DNA of 41,607 nucleotides from Sphingomonas metalli (GTDB lineage Bacteria; Pseudomonadota; Alphaproteobacteria; Sphingomonadales; Sphingomonadaceae). Below, in pieces: positions 34,348 through 41,607 of the stretch. Under the pieces are notes generated by a model. That model had not been told where the DNA came from, did not search any database, and worked only from the letters and a program-made list of their open reading frames with translations. How positions within the stretch are numbered: position 1 is the stretch's first letter; each line of letters begins with the position of its first letter. A program made the translations under genes and the position numbers. The stretch spans positions 1 through 41,607 of the forward strand of contig NZ_BMIH01000007.1 of NCBI RefSeq assembly GCF_014641735.1. The letters run 5' to 3'.

Positions 34348-34989
34348 ATGATAAATGATCGCGAACACGCGAAGCTCGAACGGCTGACCTTCTTCTCGGA
34401 CGCGGTGTTCGCCATTGCCATGACGCTGCTGGTGATCGAGGTGCGCCTGCCCGAGCTGCACGCGGCAACCGATCACTCGCTGGCGCAGGCGCTGGTGGAC
34501 CTGCTGCCGAACTATATCGGCTTCATCATCAGCTTCCTGGTCATCGGACGCTTCTGGACCGGCCACCATCGCCTCATGGCGATGATCGATGCGGCCGATC
34601 CGGCGTTGGTGCGCGCCAACCGTCTGCTGCTGATGGCGATCGCCTTCATGCCGTTCCCGACCGCGGTGCTGAGCGACTATTCGCTGCTGCGCGTCGCGAT
34701 CGGCTTCTACACCGCTTACCTGCTGGTCGTTGGCCTCGCCAACGTTCGGGTCATCAAGGTTGCCCTGCGCCACCTGTCTCGGGACGATCCAGAGGCTACG
34801 GAGGACGCCCGCCAACTTCGCCGCTCCATGTGGTCGCCGATCGTCATCGCCGGCGCGGGGTTTGCGGCGGGCATGGTGTCACCAGCGGCCGGGCTGATCG
34901 CGATGATCGTGGTGACGCCGTTCGTCCTTCTGATCCTGACCCGGCTCGGCAACCGTGGGATGAGGCCGGTCGAGGCGGGGCAAGGGTGA
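34348..34989 (+). CDS. TMEM175 (DUF1211) family potassium-channel-like protein
   Basis: A 213-residue membrane protein with six hydrophobic segments. Helix 1 carries the family signature RLTFFSDAVFAIAMTLLVIEV (core FSDAVFAIAMT), and a GFIISFLVIGRFWTGHHRL segment follows, also typical. Bacterial TMEM175 proteins form tetrameric leak K+ channels. ATG 34348 with GGGGGTGA upstream is preferred to an earlier in-frame ATG at 34309. Its stop overlaps the next start (TGATG), so it was co-translated with the now truncated DUF2306 gene. Confidence 0.88.
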   Translation: MINDREHAKLERLTFFSDAVFAIAMTLLVIEVRLPELHAATDHSLAQALVDLLPNYIGFIISFLVIGRFWTGHHRLMAMIDAADPALVRANRLLLMAIAFMPFPTAVLSDYSLLRVAIGFYTAYLLVVGLANVRVIKVALRHLSRDDPEATEDARQLRRSMWSPIVIAGAGFAAGMVSPAAGLIAMIVVTPFVLLILTRLGNRGMRPVEAGQG

Positions 34990-35207
34990 TGGCGTCTGCG
35001 TTTCACACCTCTCCTGGACGCACGCCGGTCGTGCGCCCCGAACGGATCGACCGGGTGCTGTCGATCGGCGCGGCTGTGCTGTTCGCCGCGGCCGCAGCCG
35101 CGATCGTGCGCGGCCACGCGCAATGGCAGATGGTGCCGCCGCTGATCTGGGTCCACCTGACGACTATCCTCGTCGCGACGGCGCTGACCCCGGTCATGCT
35201 CCTGCGG
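34989..35207 (+). pseudogene. DUF2306-like membrane protein, N-terminal fragment
   Basis: The ATG at 34989 overlaps the TMEM175 stop. The frame encodes RVLSIGAAVLFAAAAAAIVR and PPLIWVHLTTILVATALTPV, then MLLR, as in the first two helices of DUF2306-type membrane proteins, where the next residues would be a cytosolic loop and further helices. After about 35,207 the frame runs into antisense sequence of a SLATT gene and is no longer coding. About 73 codons survive. Confidence 0.6.
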
Positions 35208-35406
35208 GTAGGCGGCGGCGGTCGTCTGGGGTGCACCCTTGTAGATGGCGGCGAGCATCGCTTGAAGATCGTCGCGCCGCTTCACGGCGTCGTCGTCCGA
35301 GATTCGCCGCATACGCAAGTCGGTCAGCAGCGACAGGTACGATTCCCTGATCGGCCACAGCCTCGCCGCCGCATCCCGATGCTTCTGCGAAGTCCCGCCC
35401 AGATCG
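35208..35406 (-). pseudogene. SLATT-domain effector, C-terminal fragment
   Basis: Reads FDLGGTSQKHRDAAARLWPI then RESYLSLLTDLRMRRI and RRDDLQAMLAAIYKGAPQTT, ending AAAY. This is the helical region after the two membrane helices in SLATT proteins (SLATT_5-like: QKH..A..LW.IRE.YLSLLTD...RRD.L...L..IY..AP.T...AY). SLATT proteins are predicted membrane-pore effectors of nucleotide-signal and reverse-transcriptase-linked defence systems. Both the N-terminus with the membrane helices and the last residues are missing, so it cannot work. Confidence 0.65.
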
Positions 35407-35549
35407 AAGCAGCGCAGCGCGCTTCTGCTGGTACCATCCATCCCGGCCCGGCTCGAACGCAACCTCCTGATCAACCCGACGCACGGGGATGCCTCCGGCA
35501 TCTCCTATGACCTGCCGGAGCCGGTATGGTGGGACGAGCGGCTGTACGG
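35407..35549 (+). pseudogene. RES-domain toxin, C-terminal fragment
   Basis: Plus-strand frame SALLLVPSIPARLERNLLIN then PTHGDASGI and EPVWWDERLYG is the characteristic end of RES-domain proteins (LLVPS..(V/I)P.E.N.LINP.HPD...F.(F/W)D.RL). RES proteins are NAD+-degrading toxins paired with Xre antitoxins. Only about 48 codons remain. The fragment is head-to-head with the SLATT piece and is followed directly by antisense SbcC sequence at 35,550. Confidence 0.6.
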
Positions 35550-36096
35550 TTGCGCCTCGGCGATCGCCACATCGTTCCGATAGGCCCGGATTCGCTCCGC
35601 GTGCGCAGCAATCTGACGGATGTCCACGCACCCGAGTTCATAGGCCGTCTCGTCCAGCCCCACTTCGGCAAGGCGAGCTTCGAAGGCCAAGCGCCCCTTC
35701 TCCACCTCGATTTCGGCCTGCGCGACGGCATCGATCGCGCCGAGCACCTTGGCGCCGGTAATGTCCCTCGCCGTTGCAGCGTTTCGTAGAGCTTCCTCCG
35801 CTCCCGCCAGCGCCTCACGCAACGCCTTGATCGATAAGGCGATGGCCGCGCCTTGCCTCGGCTGTTCTGACGGCGGCTTCGGCGAGGTCGGCCGTCCGCA
35901 CAGCGCCGTCGAGGCGCTCGCGGGCAGCGCGCATCTCTGTCTGGAGCGCACGAGAATCGCCTTCGCCGTGTGCGGGAGACGGATGCTCCGCGCTCCCGCA
36001 GACAGGACAGGGTTCGCCATCGGTCAGGTGCATACTCGCCAGAACCTGCGCCTGCGCGTTGATGAAGGCCCGTTCTGCGGCGGTCGCTCCCAGGCG
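35550..36096 (-). pseudogene. sbcC: SbcC (Rad50-like) zinc-hook and coiled-coil fragment
   Basis: Minus strand: LGATAAERAFINAQAQVLAS, then the zinc hook LTDGEPCPVCGSAEHPSPAH (CPVC with GS.EHP, as in SbcC), followed by heptad-rich helix (ARERLDGAVRTADLAEAAVR). A frameshift near 35,850 breaks it; the second frame continues LREALAGAEEALRNAATARD and EVEKGRLAFEARLAEVGLDE to RIRAYRNDVAIAEAQ, where similarity stops. Only the middle of the roughly 1000-residue nuclease subunit is left, with neither ATPase half present. Confidence 0.75.
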
Positions 36097-36691
36097 TGGA
36101 GACGACCGCGAGCGATGTGTCGGTGTCGAGGTAGAGGCCGGACTGCCGGAGCTTTTCGAGCTGACCTTGGTGAACCGCTTCGGCGATTTTCAAGAGCCAG
36201 CGTTGCTCGATCCCAAAGACCGCCTTCTGGTCGTCCGTCATGCGCGCAAACTGCGGTATCAGTTCCGCGCGCAGCGCCTCGCGGAGTTCCGGGCTCATCG
36301 GCGGCAACGGCGCATTGTTGCCAGACTTCAAACCAAGGACCTCGAACCGGTCGGCGATCTTTCTCTGCACCCCTTCCGTATCGAGCTGATACTTTTGCGT
36401 GAACGAAACCTGCAAGACGAAGAATGCCATAAAGTGGCGGTAGCTATGGTTGCTGTGCATCTTCTTCGGCTTTTCCCAGCCGTTCTCGACTATGTGACCC
36501 TTGCCAGCCTCCTCGAACGCCAGAATTGCTAGGCTAAGCGCTGAGCCTGCGCTGCCACTCTCCTGCAGCAGACGAGCATCGTTCAGAAGCCGCTTCACGT
36601 TGCTGATGATAGCCGCGAGCGCTGTAGACTTCGCGTCGTTTGCTGAATGGATCATCCCCTCCACCACATCTGTGTCCGCGGCCCCATCCAT
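36097..36691 (-). pseudogene. AbiV-family abortive infection protein, C-terminus cut
   Basis: About 198 codons from ATG 36691 (ATG 36655 also possible): NVKRLLNDARLLQESGSAGS, then ALSLAILAFEEAGKG, the AbiV signature (helix pair with AILA.EE.GK). AbiV blocks phage by stopping translation after infection in Lactococcus. The frame continues with a normal-looking helical region to EKLRQSGLYLDTDTSLAVVS and then enters SbcC sequence in another frame near 36,096. It may lack only the last part of the family domain, so residual function cannot be excluded. No good ribosome-binding site is seen. Confidence 0.65.
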
Positions 36692-36808
36692 GCTGATGAA
36701 CGTGAACGACTGTACTCATCGCGGATGACCATATGAAGGCCAGACAGGCGGCTAGCTCAACGCCACGCGTCAACACGCCAGGGAACGAGACTGGAAGTGA
36801 TCCCGTAT

Positions 36809-37882
36809 TCAACTGAATGTACGGCCGAAGCTGGCGAGCGGACAGGGTGGGCTGATCGGCCGATCGTGGTTCAGGTCGCCGCCCGTTTGCCGCTTCGCCT
36901 CACTGGCTTTCGCCACTAAGGGTGCGACCAGGGGGCTTGCATGGCGCTTGACCTTCAACAGGGTCATATCCGAGAGCTGGTTCTTCAATCGCTGGCCGGG
37001 GAAGACCAGATCGCTGCACGGCGCGCGGAGGGCTTCGGCGCGCCGGAACACGTCGACCGCTTCGGGTGCGAGGGGCACATGGTGAACTTTGCCCATCTTC
37101 ATCCGCTCGGCCGGGACGGTCCACATGCCGGCTTCCAGATCAACCTCGTTCCAGGTCGCGCCGCGTATCTCACCGGAGCGCGCCGCTGTGAGGATCAGGG
37201 CTTCCATGGCGAGCCTTCCCACCGACGATCGCTCACGCAAGCGGGCGATCAGCTTAGGCACGTCGGTGAATGGCATGGCGGCGAAATGGCCGGCCTTGCG
37301 GGGCTGCCGGGGCAGCCCTTTCGACAGAGAGCGCATCGGTGCTTCGGTCGGGCGATAGCCCTTGGCGTAGCTCCAATCGAGGACGGCACCAATGCGCTGG
37401 CGGACGCGTCGGGCAGTCTCCGGTTTGGCGAGCCAAATGGGAGCGAGGACGTCGCGGATGATCGGGCCTTCGATGTCGTTGACCAGCCGATCGCCGAGTT
37501 TGGGGAAGGCGTAGGTGGTCAGCGTGTTGATCCATTGATCCTGATGCTTGCCGTTCTTCCAGGCGGCTTTGTGCTCCTCGTGCACGAGCGTCGCAGCCTC
37601 GCGGAAGGAGGGGACCGGGTCTTCAACCTTCTTGCGTTCGGCGATGGGATCGAACCCTTGAGCAATCTGCCGCCGCAGCTCGGCCGCCTTAACGCGGGCC
37701 TCGGCGAGGGTTAGCACCTTGAGCGATCCGAGTCCGATGTCGCGACGCTTCCCGTCGATCCGTGCGCGGAGCATCCAGCTCCGTGCGCCGCCGGTCGCGA
37801 CGATCAGCATGAGTCCGTCGCCGTCCGTGTACCGGCCCGGCTCCGTCAGCGTCTTGATCTTCATGGCAGTGAGCTGGCCCAT
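36809..37882 (-). pseudogene. Tyrosine recombinase (P4-type integrase), C-terminus lost
   Basis: A 357-residue frame: DUF4102 N-terminal arm-binding domain (TLTEPGRYTDGDGLMLIVAT; RRDIGLGSLKVLTLAEARVK), core-binding domain, and the start of the catalytic domain with Arg235 (LTAARSGEIRGATW) and the MKMGKVHHVPL strand. After SDMTLLKV the sequence is unrelated, so the HxxR box and nucleophilic Tyr are absent; intact relatives have about 400 residues. It is probably inactive. It starts 148 bp from a tRNA 3'-end and reads away from it, the usual arrangement for elements integrated at tRNA genes. Confidence 0.8.
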
Positions 37883-38010
37883 CGCACCTCTCCTTACCCA
37901 CCATTTTTCCCACCAACGGTGGTGGGAACGGGTGGATGGCTGCGGATGCGAGCGGACGCTCCAACAGCCAAGAACTGGCTGTTTTTAGCGGGTTTAGCTG
38001 GATTTTAGAA

Positions 38011-38025
38011 CGCCCGAAAAGGGCG
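38011..38025 (-). terminator. Small hairpin beside the tRNA 3'-end remnant
   Basis: CGCCC-gaaaa-GGGCG is a perfect 5-bp stem. On the minus strand it follows the tRNA CCA end by four bases and is followed by TTCTAAAAT. It would suit a tRNA terminator carried over with the attachment site. Confidence 0.4.
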
Positions 38026-38029
38026 CAAG

Positions 38030-38060
38030 TGGCGGAGCGGGAGGGATTCGAACCCTGGGT
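38030..38060 (-). other. Attachment-site remnant: 3' end of a tRNA gene
   Basis: The minus strand carries GGGTTCGAATCCC (T-arm, 38043-38055) followed by TCCCGCTCCGCCA with an encoded CCA (38030-38032). This is the 3' end of a serine-type tRNA. The sequence further 5' (38,061-38,110) does not supply a matching acceptor strand, D-arm or anticodon arm, so no full tRNA is present. It is best read as an att repeat left by integration into a tRNA gene, next to the integrase remnant. The 290-bp gap 37,883-38,172 holds nothing else. Confidence 0.7.
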
Positions 38061-38172
38061 CCTAAGACGCTTATTTCGGCACTGTCTCGGCCACCGTCTC
38101 AAGAGCGAGTGCCCCCTGTGGTGCCCCCCCCCTTCTGTCGATTGGTGCCCAGCAGCTGGGCACATGAAACTT

Positions 38173-39375
38173 TTATTCGGCTGGCTGGTCGGCCTGATCG
38201 TTGCCGGCGTCGGCAGCGCCCGCTTCGTCGCCTTCTGCCTCAAGCTCAAGTTGTAGCTGATCGTAGTCGTCGTCGTCACCGCCGTAATCGATCTCGACCT
38301 CGCCCATGTCGACGCTGCCCAGCGCATCGATGACCTCCACCCCGATGACCTCGAGCTGGTCAGGGGCGCCATCGATGGCGCCGGCTATAGTGAGGAGCAC
38401 GGAGGCCTCGAAGGTTTCCTCGGACGAGGCGGAGGTGCCTCCCATGCTGAGTTCCTCTCGATCAATGCTGTCCCAGAGGTAGAGCGAGAAGTCGGCGTTG
38501 GCCGTCGCCGAGATTTCCATCTCAACGCGCACGACCGTCTCGTCTGCGGCGAGACGGACGATCGTCATCGCATACTGCTCCCCGGCCTTCACGAGCTCGA
38601 AGCTGCCGAACTTGAGTTCGGTCTGATCTACCTCGTAACGGATCGAGGACCAGGCCTCCACGTCGAACTCCCAGTCGACAAGCGCATCCGACAGCTGGTC
38701 GTTGATCGACGCTTTCGTCTCCTCGAGGGCGCCATCGTCGATCGCCTGCAGAAACGCTTCGATCGCTACGGTGGCAGCCTCGGTGTGCTGCTGCACGATT
38801 CCCAGCGCGGCGGCTAGGTCGCCCTCGACGAAGACGTGCTCCGATGCCTCGGCGAACGCCTTCCAGCCGTTGTCGCCGCTGGCCGCCAGGATGGTCTTCC
38901 CGGAGGAGCGCGCCCATTCCTGGAGGCTCAGTAGCGCCAGTGCGTCCGGGAATTCGTGTTTCTTGTCGCCCGTCGCCTCGAACGGTGCGGTGGTCTCGAA
39001 ATACGATTTCACCAAGTCGTCGATGCTGCACAGCTTGGCAGGAACAGTCTCCGCCCCGGTGGCTTCGAGGAAAGCGGATAATCGCTTGCGCGCAACGGCG
39101 CGGGAATCCTTAAGCGCCGCGACCGCCGCCTCTCGGCTGGGCTCGTCCATGAGACCGGTCGCGAACGCACGGTTCACAGCGGCGAGTGCCATGTCGCGCG
39201 CTTTCTTGGTGCTAAGCAGGAGGTGCTTGAGCGTCTCTCGGACGACTATCTCGGAAATGATGAATTCGGTTGGGCCATCCTTGAACTGTTTGAGCTGGGC
39301 CAGAAGACCCGCCTCGAAGTCCATCCCGCCCTGGATAACGGCGTTGGTGTCGATCGTGAACGCATCGTAGGGCAT
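38173..39375 (-). CDS. PIN-like domain protein (DUF4935 type) with acidic C-terminus
   Basis: A 400-residue protein. The N-terminal 180 residues form a PIN-like RNase domain: FTIDTNAVI (Asp9), SEIVVRETL (Glu42 or Glu47), EFPDALALL (Asp144) and LAASGDNGW (Asp168), the four acidic positions of the fold, with the insertion pattern of DUF4935. Residues about 200-370 form a domain I do not recognise. The last 30 residues are very acidic (GGDDDDYDQLQLELEAEGDE). The frame is intact. It lies between a tRNA-end att site and defence remnants, so a role as an RNase effector or toxin is plausible. No antitoxin gene is visible beside it. Confidence 0.78.
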   Translation of the reverse strand: MPYDAFTIDTNAVIQGGMDFEAGLLAQLKQFKDGPTEFIISEIVVRETLKHLLLSTKKARDMALAAVNRAFATGLMDEPSREAAVAALKDSRAVARKRLSAFLEATGAETVPAKLCSIDDLVKSYFETTAPFEATGDKKHEFPDALALLSLQEWARSSGKTILAASGDNGWKAFAEASEHVFVEGDLAAALGIVQQHTEAATVAIEAFLQAIDDGALEETKASINDQLSDALVDWEFDVEAWSSIRYEVDQTELKFGSFELVKAGEQYAMTIVRLAADETVVRVEMEISATANADFSLYLWDSIDREELSMGGTSASSEETFEASVLLTIAGAIDGAPDQLEVIGVEVIDALGSVDMGEVEIDYGGDDDDYDQLQLELEAEGDEAGAADAGNDQADQPAE

Positions 39376-39556
39376 CGCTGAACGGTATCAGGCCGTGCCT
39401 CGTGTGGCGAGCCGCAAGCAAGCGACGCGAACAACGTCGGGTCGGCTACGCCGCACATCGAGACGGACGCTTCGACCATTCACCGCCGTCGCCAGCTTTT
39501 ACGGTGTTTTTCGGCTAACCTGACCAGGTGCGGTGCTGCTGAGCCTCGGGACAACA

Positions 39557-40157
39557 ATGCGACAGGATGGAACCACCGACGGTGCGGAAATGAGTCGACG
39601 TGCGGCGATGCGTCGCATGGCGCTTGCGTTGGCGGCGATCCCGATCGCGGCATCTTCGAACGGAGCGATCGCCTCGAAGCCGCCACGTCGCCCGACCGTG
39701 CTGTTCCTTCATCCGCTCGCCGGGAGCCCCGCGCATTGGCGCCTGCAGATGGCTCACCTGCGCGGCGTAGCGGCTGTCTCCGCCCCATCGTGGCCCGGGC
39801 ACGGCGACGTTCCGATTCCGAGCGGAGCGCCGTCCTTCGTGGCGCGGCGCTGGCCAAGCGCTTGGAACTGCCAGGTGACAGAAAATTGGTGATGGTAGGC
39901 CACAGCGCCGGCGCCTCGATTGCGCTCGCGCTAGCTAACCGACTGGGCGACACCGTCCAGAGTCTCCTCCTGGTCGATCCCAGTGGCGACATGCGTCAGG
40001 AGGCACCTGATGAGGCCAAGCGGACCGACGCCTTCCTCGCCGCTCTCCGCTCGGAAGAATATGGCGATACCGTGCAATCATACTGGCGTGGCGCTCTGCG
40101 CGACGCGAAGCCCGCGACCGCGGCTCTCGACTTGATCGACCGGATCATCAGCGGAGA
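39557..40157 (+). pseudogene. Frameshifted secreted alpha/beta hydrolase
   Basis: The first frame has a twin-arginine-like leader (MSRRAAMRRMALALAAIPIA), PTVLFLHPLAGSPAHWRLQM and an APSWPGHGD turn. Near 39,825 the frame changes and the second frame carries the nucleophile elbow VMVGHSAGASIALALANRLG and LLLVDPSGDM, then ALRDAKPATAALDLIDR. After about 40,157 it no longer resembles the fold, and the catalytic His region is missing. One frameshift plus a lost C-terminus make it a pseudogene. Confidence 0.7.
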
Positions 40158-40246
40158 GATACGCTCTTGCAGCCGGTGTGGACGAAGGCATAGCCAGAGC
40201 GGAGGCGGCAGAAGTCGCGATGCAGGTGCCTGGCGAGCGCCGATGA
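40158..40246 (+). pseudogene. Tail of an unidentified gene before the nSTAND3 gene
   Basis: A frame reading RYALAAGVDEGIARAEAAEV and ending QVPGERR stops with TGA at 40244-40246, immediately before the GTG of the next gene. It looks like the helical C-terminus of a protein whose 5' part was lost at the junction with the hydrolase remnant. The direct stop-start contact suggests that it was once coupled to the nSTAND3 gene. Too short to identify. Confidence 0.3.
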
Positions 40247-41518
40247 GTGGACGAGGACGGCGTGGGCGCGACAGGATCGACGAAGGGTAAACGCCGCACG
40301 GCGGCGAATGGTGGCGAGCCGGCGGCGCGGCTTCGGCCGAAGGCCGGCAACCCGGGTTACGCCGGCTATGAATACCAGATCACCGTGAGCGTCTGGGTCG
40401 GGCTCGACCTGATGCTGGTGAAGGGCGCCGCCAGCCAGGTCTCCATCGAACCGCGCTCGGACGAGGACCTGGAGGCGGCGGTCGCCGATCCGGACAGCGG
40501 CCTGCTCGAGAGCACCGCGGCGGGTGACGGCTTCGATCTGGTGCTGCAGGCGAAGACCCGCTCCGGCGCACCGTGGACGGCCGCGGCGATCGCCGACGTC
40601 CTGCTCGGCAAGGGCAACGATGACGCCAGCAAGGGCGGCAAGCGGAGCCGGCCGCTCGCGATGCTAGAGGCCGATGAGCGGCGCCGCTACGTCTTCGTGA
40701 CCAACGAGGCGTCGGGCGACGCGCTCCGGGCGCATGAGGGCGACCACCTATTCGACTTCGCGGAGCCCACCGACCTTCCACCCCACGCCAGGGACGATTT
40801 TGAGCCCGAAGCTCGGAAGGCTCTCGCCCAGCGGGTGCTGCTGCTGACAGGTCTAACCGAGGAGGTCCTGCTCGGCCGCATCTCCACGCAGCTGGAGCAG
40901 CATGGTCACATTCCACAGGCCAAGCATGCCGAGTGCGTGCGCGACCTGCGCGATCTGGTGCGCGAACGCATCCGCGGCGGACACGGTGGAGTTTGGAACA
41001 GGGACGAGCTGGTCGCGGTGCTCGTGGCGCACGGCGGCTCGATCGCGCCGCGGCGCGACATGGATCACTACGTCCGGCCGGCATCTTACGAGGCGATCAA
41101 GCGCAAGCTGGAACGCGAGCACGCCGTTGTGATCGCCGGCCCGTCGGGCACGGGGAAGACCTTGACGGCAGACATCCTCGAACTCGAGTTGCGTAGTGGC
41201 GTCCCAGCGTTCGAGGTCGTCGGCGAAGAGCATGGGCCCGGGCCGGTCCGACGCTCGCTGTCGGATGGGCGCTCGGTCCTATTCCACCTCCGGGATCCGT
41301 GGGGCGGGAACCGGCTTACGCCTGGCGCCGATCGCTGGAGCAGCGAGCTGCCCAAGCTGCTGGAGCTGGCAGGCGCCGGCAAGAAGTTCCTGGTTACCTC
41401 TCGTTCCGATGTGCTGGACAGCGCCGGCATCCAGCTGACCCGTGCGCTCGATCCCTACATCGAGTGGATCCGGCTAGAGGATTACACTCCTTCTCAGCTT
41501 GCCGAGATATATGTGTAG
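40247..41518 (+). pseudogene. Nuclease-nSTAND3 NTPase (probable anti-phage effector), interrupted at its 3' end
   Basis: A 423-residue frame. Residues about 35-115 resemble a PD-(D/E)xK/Mrr- or Cap4-like nuclease domain: GYEYQITVSVWVGLDLML, an acidic SIEPRSDEDLEA stretch, and GDGFDLVLQAKTRSG with Asp97 and Gln101-x-Lys103. Residues about 275 on form an nSTAND3-type P-loop NTPase: YVRPASYEAIKRKLE, Walker A GPSGTGKT (298-305) and LFHLRDPWGGN at the Walker B position. STAND NTPases with nuclease N-termini (Avs-like) sense phage proteins. The frame reaches LEDYTPSQLAEIY and then meets the terminal repeat at 41512 and stops, so the rest of the NTPase and the sensor repeats are cut off. The GTG 40247 start is tentative; GTG 40262 is possible. 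Confidence 0.72.
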
Positions 41519-41607
41519 GGCGGTGACAAACCCGGCCACGGGAGCGCCGGCATAGGTGCCGGTGCGGCGGAGAGAAATCCTGCCAGTGGTAAGCTGCTCC
41601 ATTTGGG
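41512..41607. repeat. Right copy of the 96-bp terminal inverted repeat
   Basis: Identical to the reverse complement of 2-97. It begins TGTGTAGGGCGGTGAC immediately after the nSTAND3 codons for LAEIY, adding one Val codon and a stop. This sharp junction inside a conserved coding frame indicates insertion of a mobile element that continues beyond the window. The same sequence on the minus strand opens a short frame of about 40 codons that runs back into the interrupted gene, probably meaningless. Confidence 0.75.

Noticed and set aside
36534..36812. Minus-strand 92-codon frame between AbiV and the integrase
   Set aside because: It overlaps the AbiV start in another frame and shows no conserved features.
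38030..38120. Complete tRNA-Ser gene
   Set aside because: The 3' end is good, but the upstream sequence gives no GGAGCGG-like acceptor strand nor a plausible anticodon arm; only a GGTGGCCGAGA stretch resembles a D-arm.
37936..38256. Plus-strand frame reading ...EREGFEPWV...
   Set aside because: EREGFEP is the usual false translation across the complement of a tRNA T-arm and acceptor end; the frame crosses the att remnant.
1..41607. CRISPR array or other tandem direct repeats
   Set aside because: No series of regularly spaced direct repeats was seen on reading the window; only scattered single motifs and the inverted end repeat.

Overview
The window looks like Sphingomonadales (Sphingomonas/Sphingobium-type) DNA. 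It is GC-rich, carries two large TonB-dependent receptors with sphingomonad-style N-termini (Ala/Pro/Gln-rich leader, then a DIVVT-type TonB box), has dense catabolic operons with ATGA/GTGA stop-start overlaps, and holds tRNA-targeted P4-type integrase remnants. Whether it is chromosome or megaplasmid cannot be told. Both ends carry the same 96-bp sequence in inverted orientation (2-97 and 41512-41607). The segment therefore appears to lie between two copies of a multi-copy element, and the right copy cuts a gene.

Region A (about 0.8-13.6 kb) is a catabolic locus for esterified or glycosylated (probably plant phenolic) compounds. It has a LysR regulator, a TonB-dependent receptor, and a tightly packed six-gene operon: CitMHS-type carboxylate transporter, DUF1446/AtuA-like protein, small AtuA C-terminal-like protein, secreted alpha/beta hydrolase, tannase/feruloyl esterase, and GH3 glycosidase. 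Outer-membrane import, periplasmic ester and glycoside cleavage, and uptake of the released acid form a coherent scheme. A 20-bp palindrome sits between the divergent receptor and operon.

Region B (13.8-15.4 kb) has an FMN azoreductase gene, the first 17 codons of what looks like its divergent HxlR-type regulator, and an IS6-family element that cuts that regulator off and joins the locus to region C.

Region C (15.4-26.9 kb) is a second catabolic regulon around a GntR/UTRA regulator. It has four transcription units: aldehyde dehydrogenase + serine hydrolase + carboxymuconolactone-decarboxylase-like protein; 3-hydroxyisobutyrate-dehydrogenase-like protein + metallo-beta-lactamase hydrolase; TonB-dependent receptor; and D-erythronate-dehydrogenase-like protein + SDR + aromatic-acid-type MFS transporter. 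Matching palindromes (core TTGTCC-n-GACAA) lie at three of the promoters, two of them overlapping recognisable -35/-10 elements, and a weaker half-site lies at the fourth. This points to one repressor controlling the whole set. The substrate is not known.

Region D (26.9-35.0 kb) holds a broken aspartyl-protease gene, a stress-type SDR plus large-subunit catalase (KatE) unit, an Orn/Lys/Arg-decarboxylase-family enzyme, a SulP transporter with two hairpins in its leader, and a TMEM175-type channel.

Region E (35.0-41.6 kb) is a decayed mobile/defence island. Five gene pieces abut each other: DUF2306 N-terminus, SLATT effector C-terminus, RES toxin C-terminus, SbcC zinc-hook segment and AbiV. 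They are followed by a tyrosine integrase lacking its catalytic C-terminus, a tRNA 3'-end attachment-site remnant, an intact PIN/DUF4935-like protein, a frameshifted hydrolase, and a nuclease-nSTAND3 NTPase (a probable anti-phage effector) interrupted by the terminal repeat.
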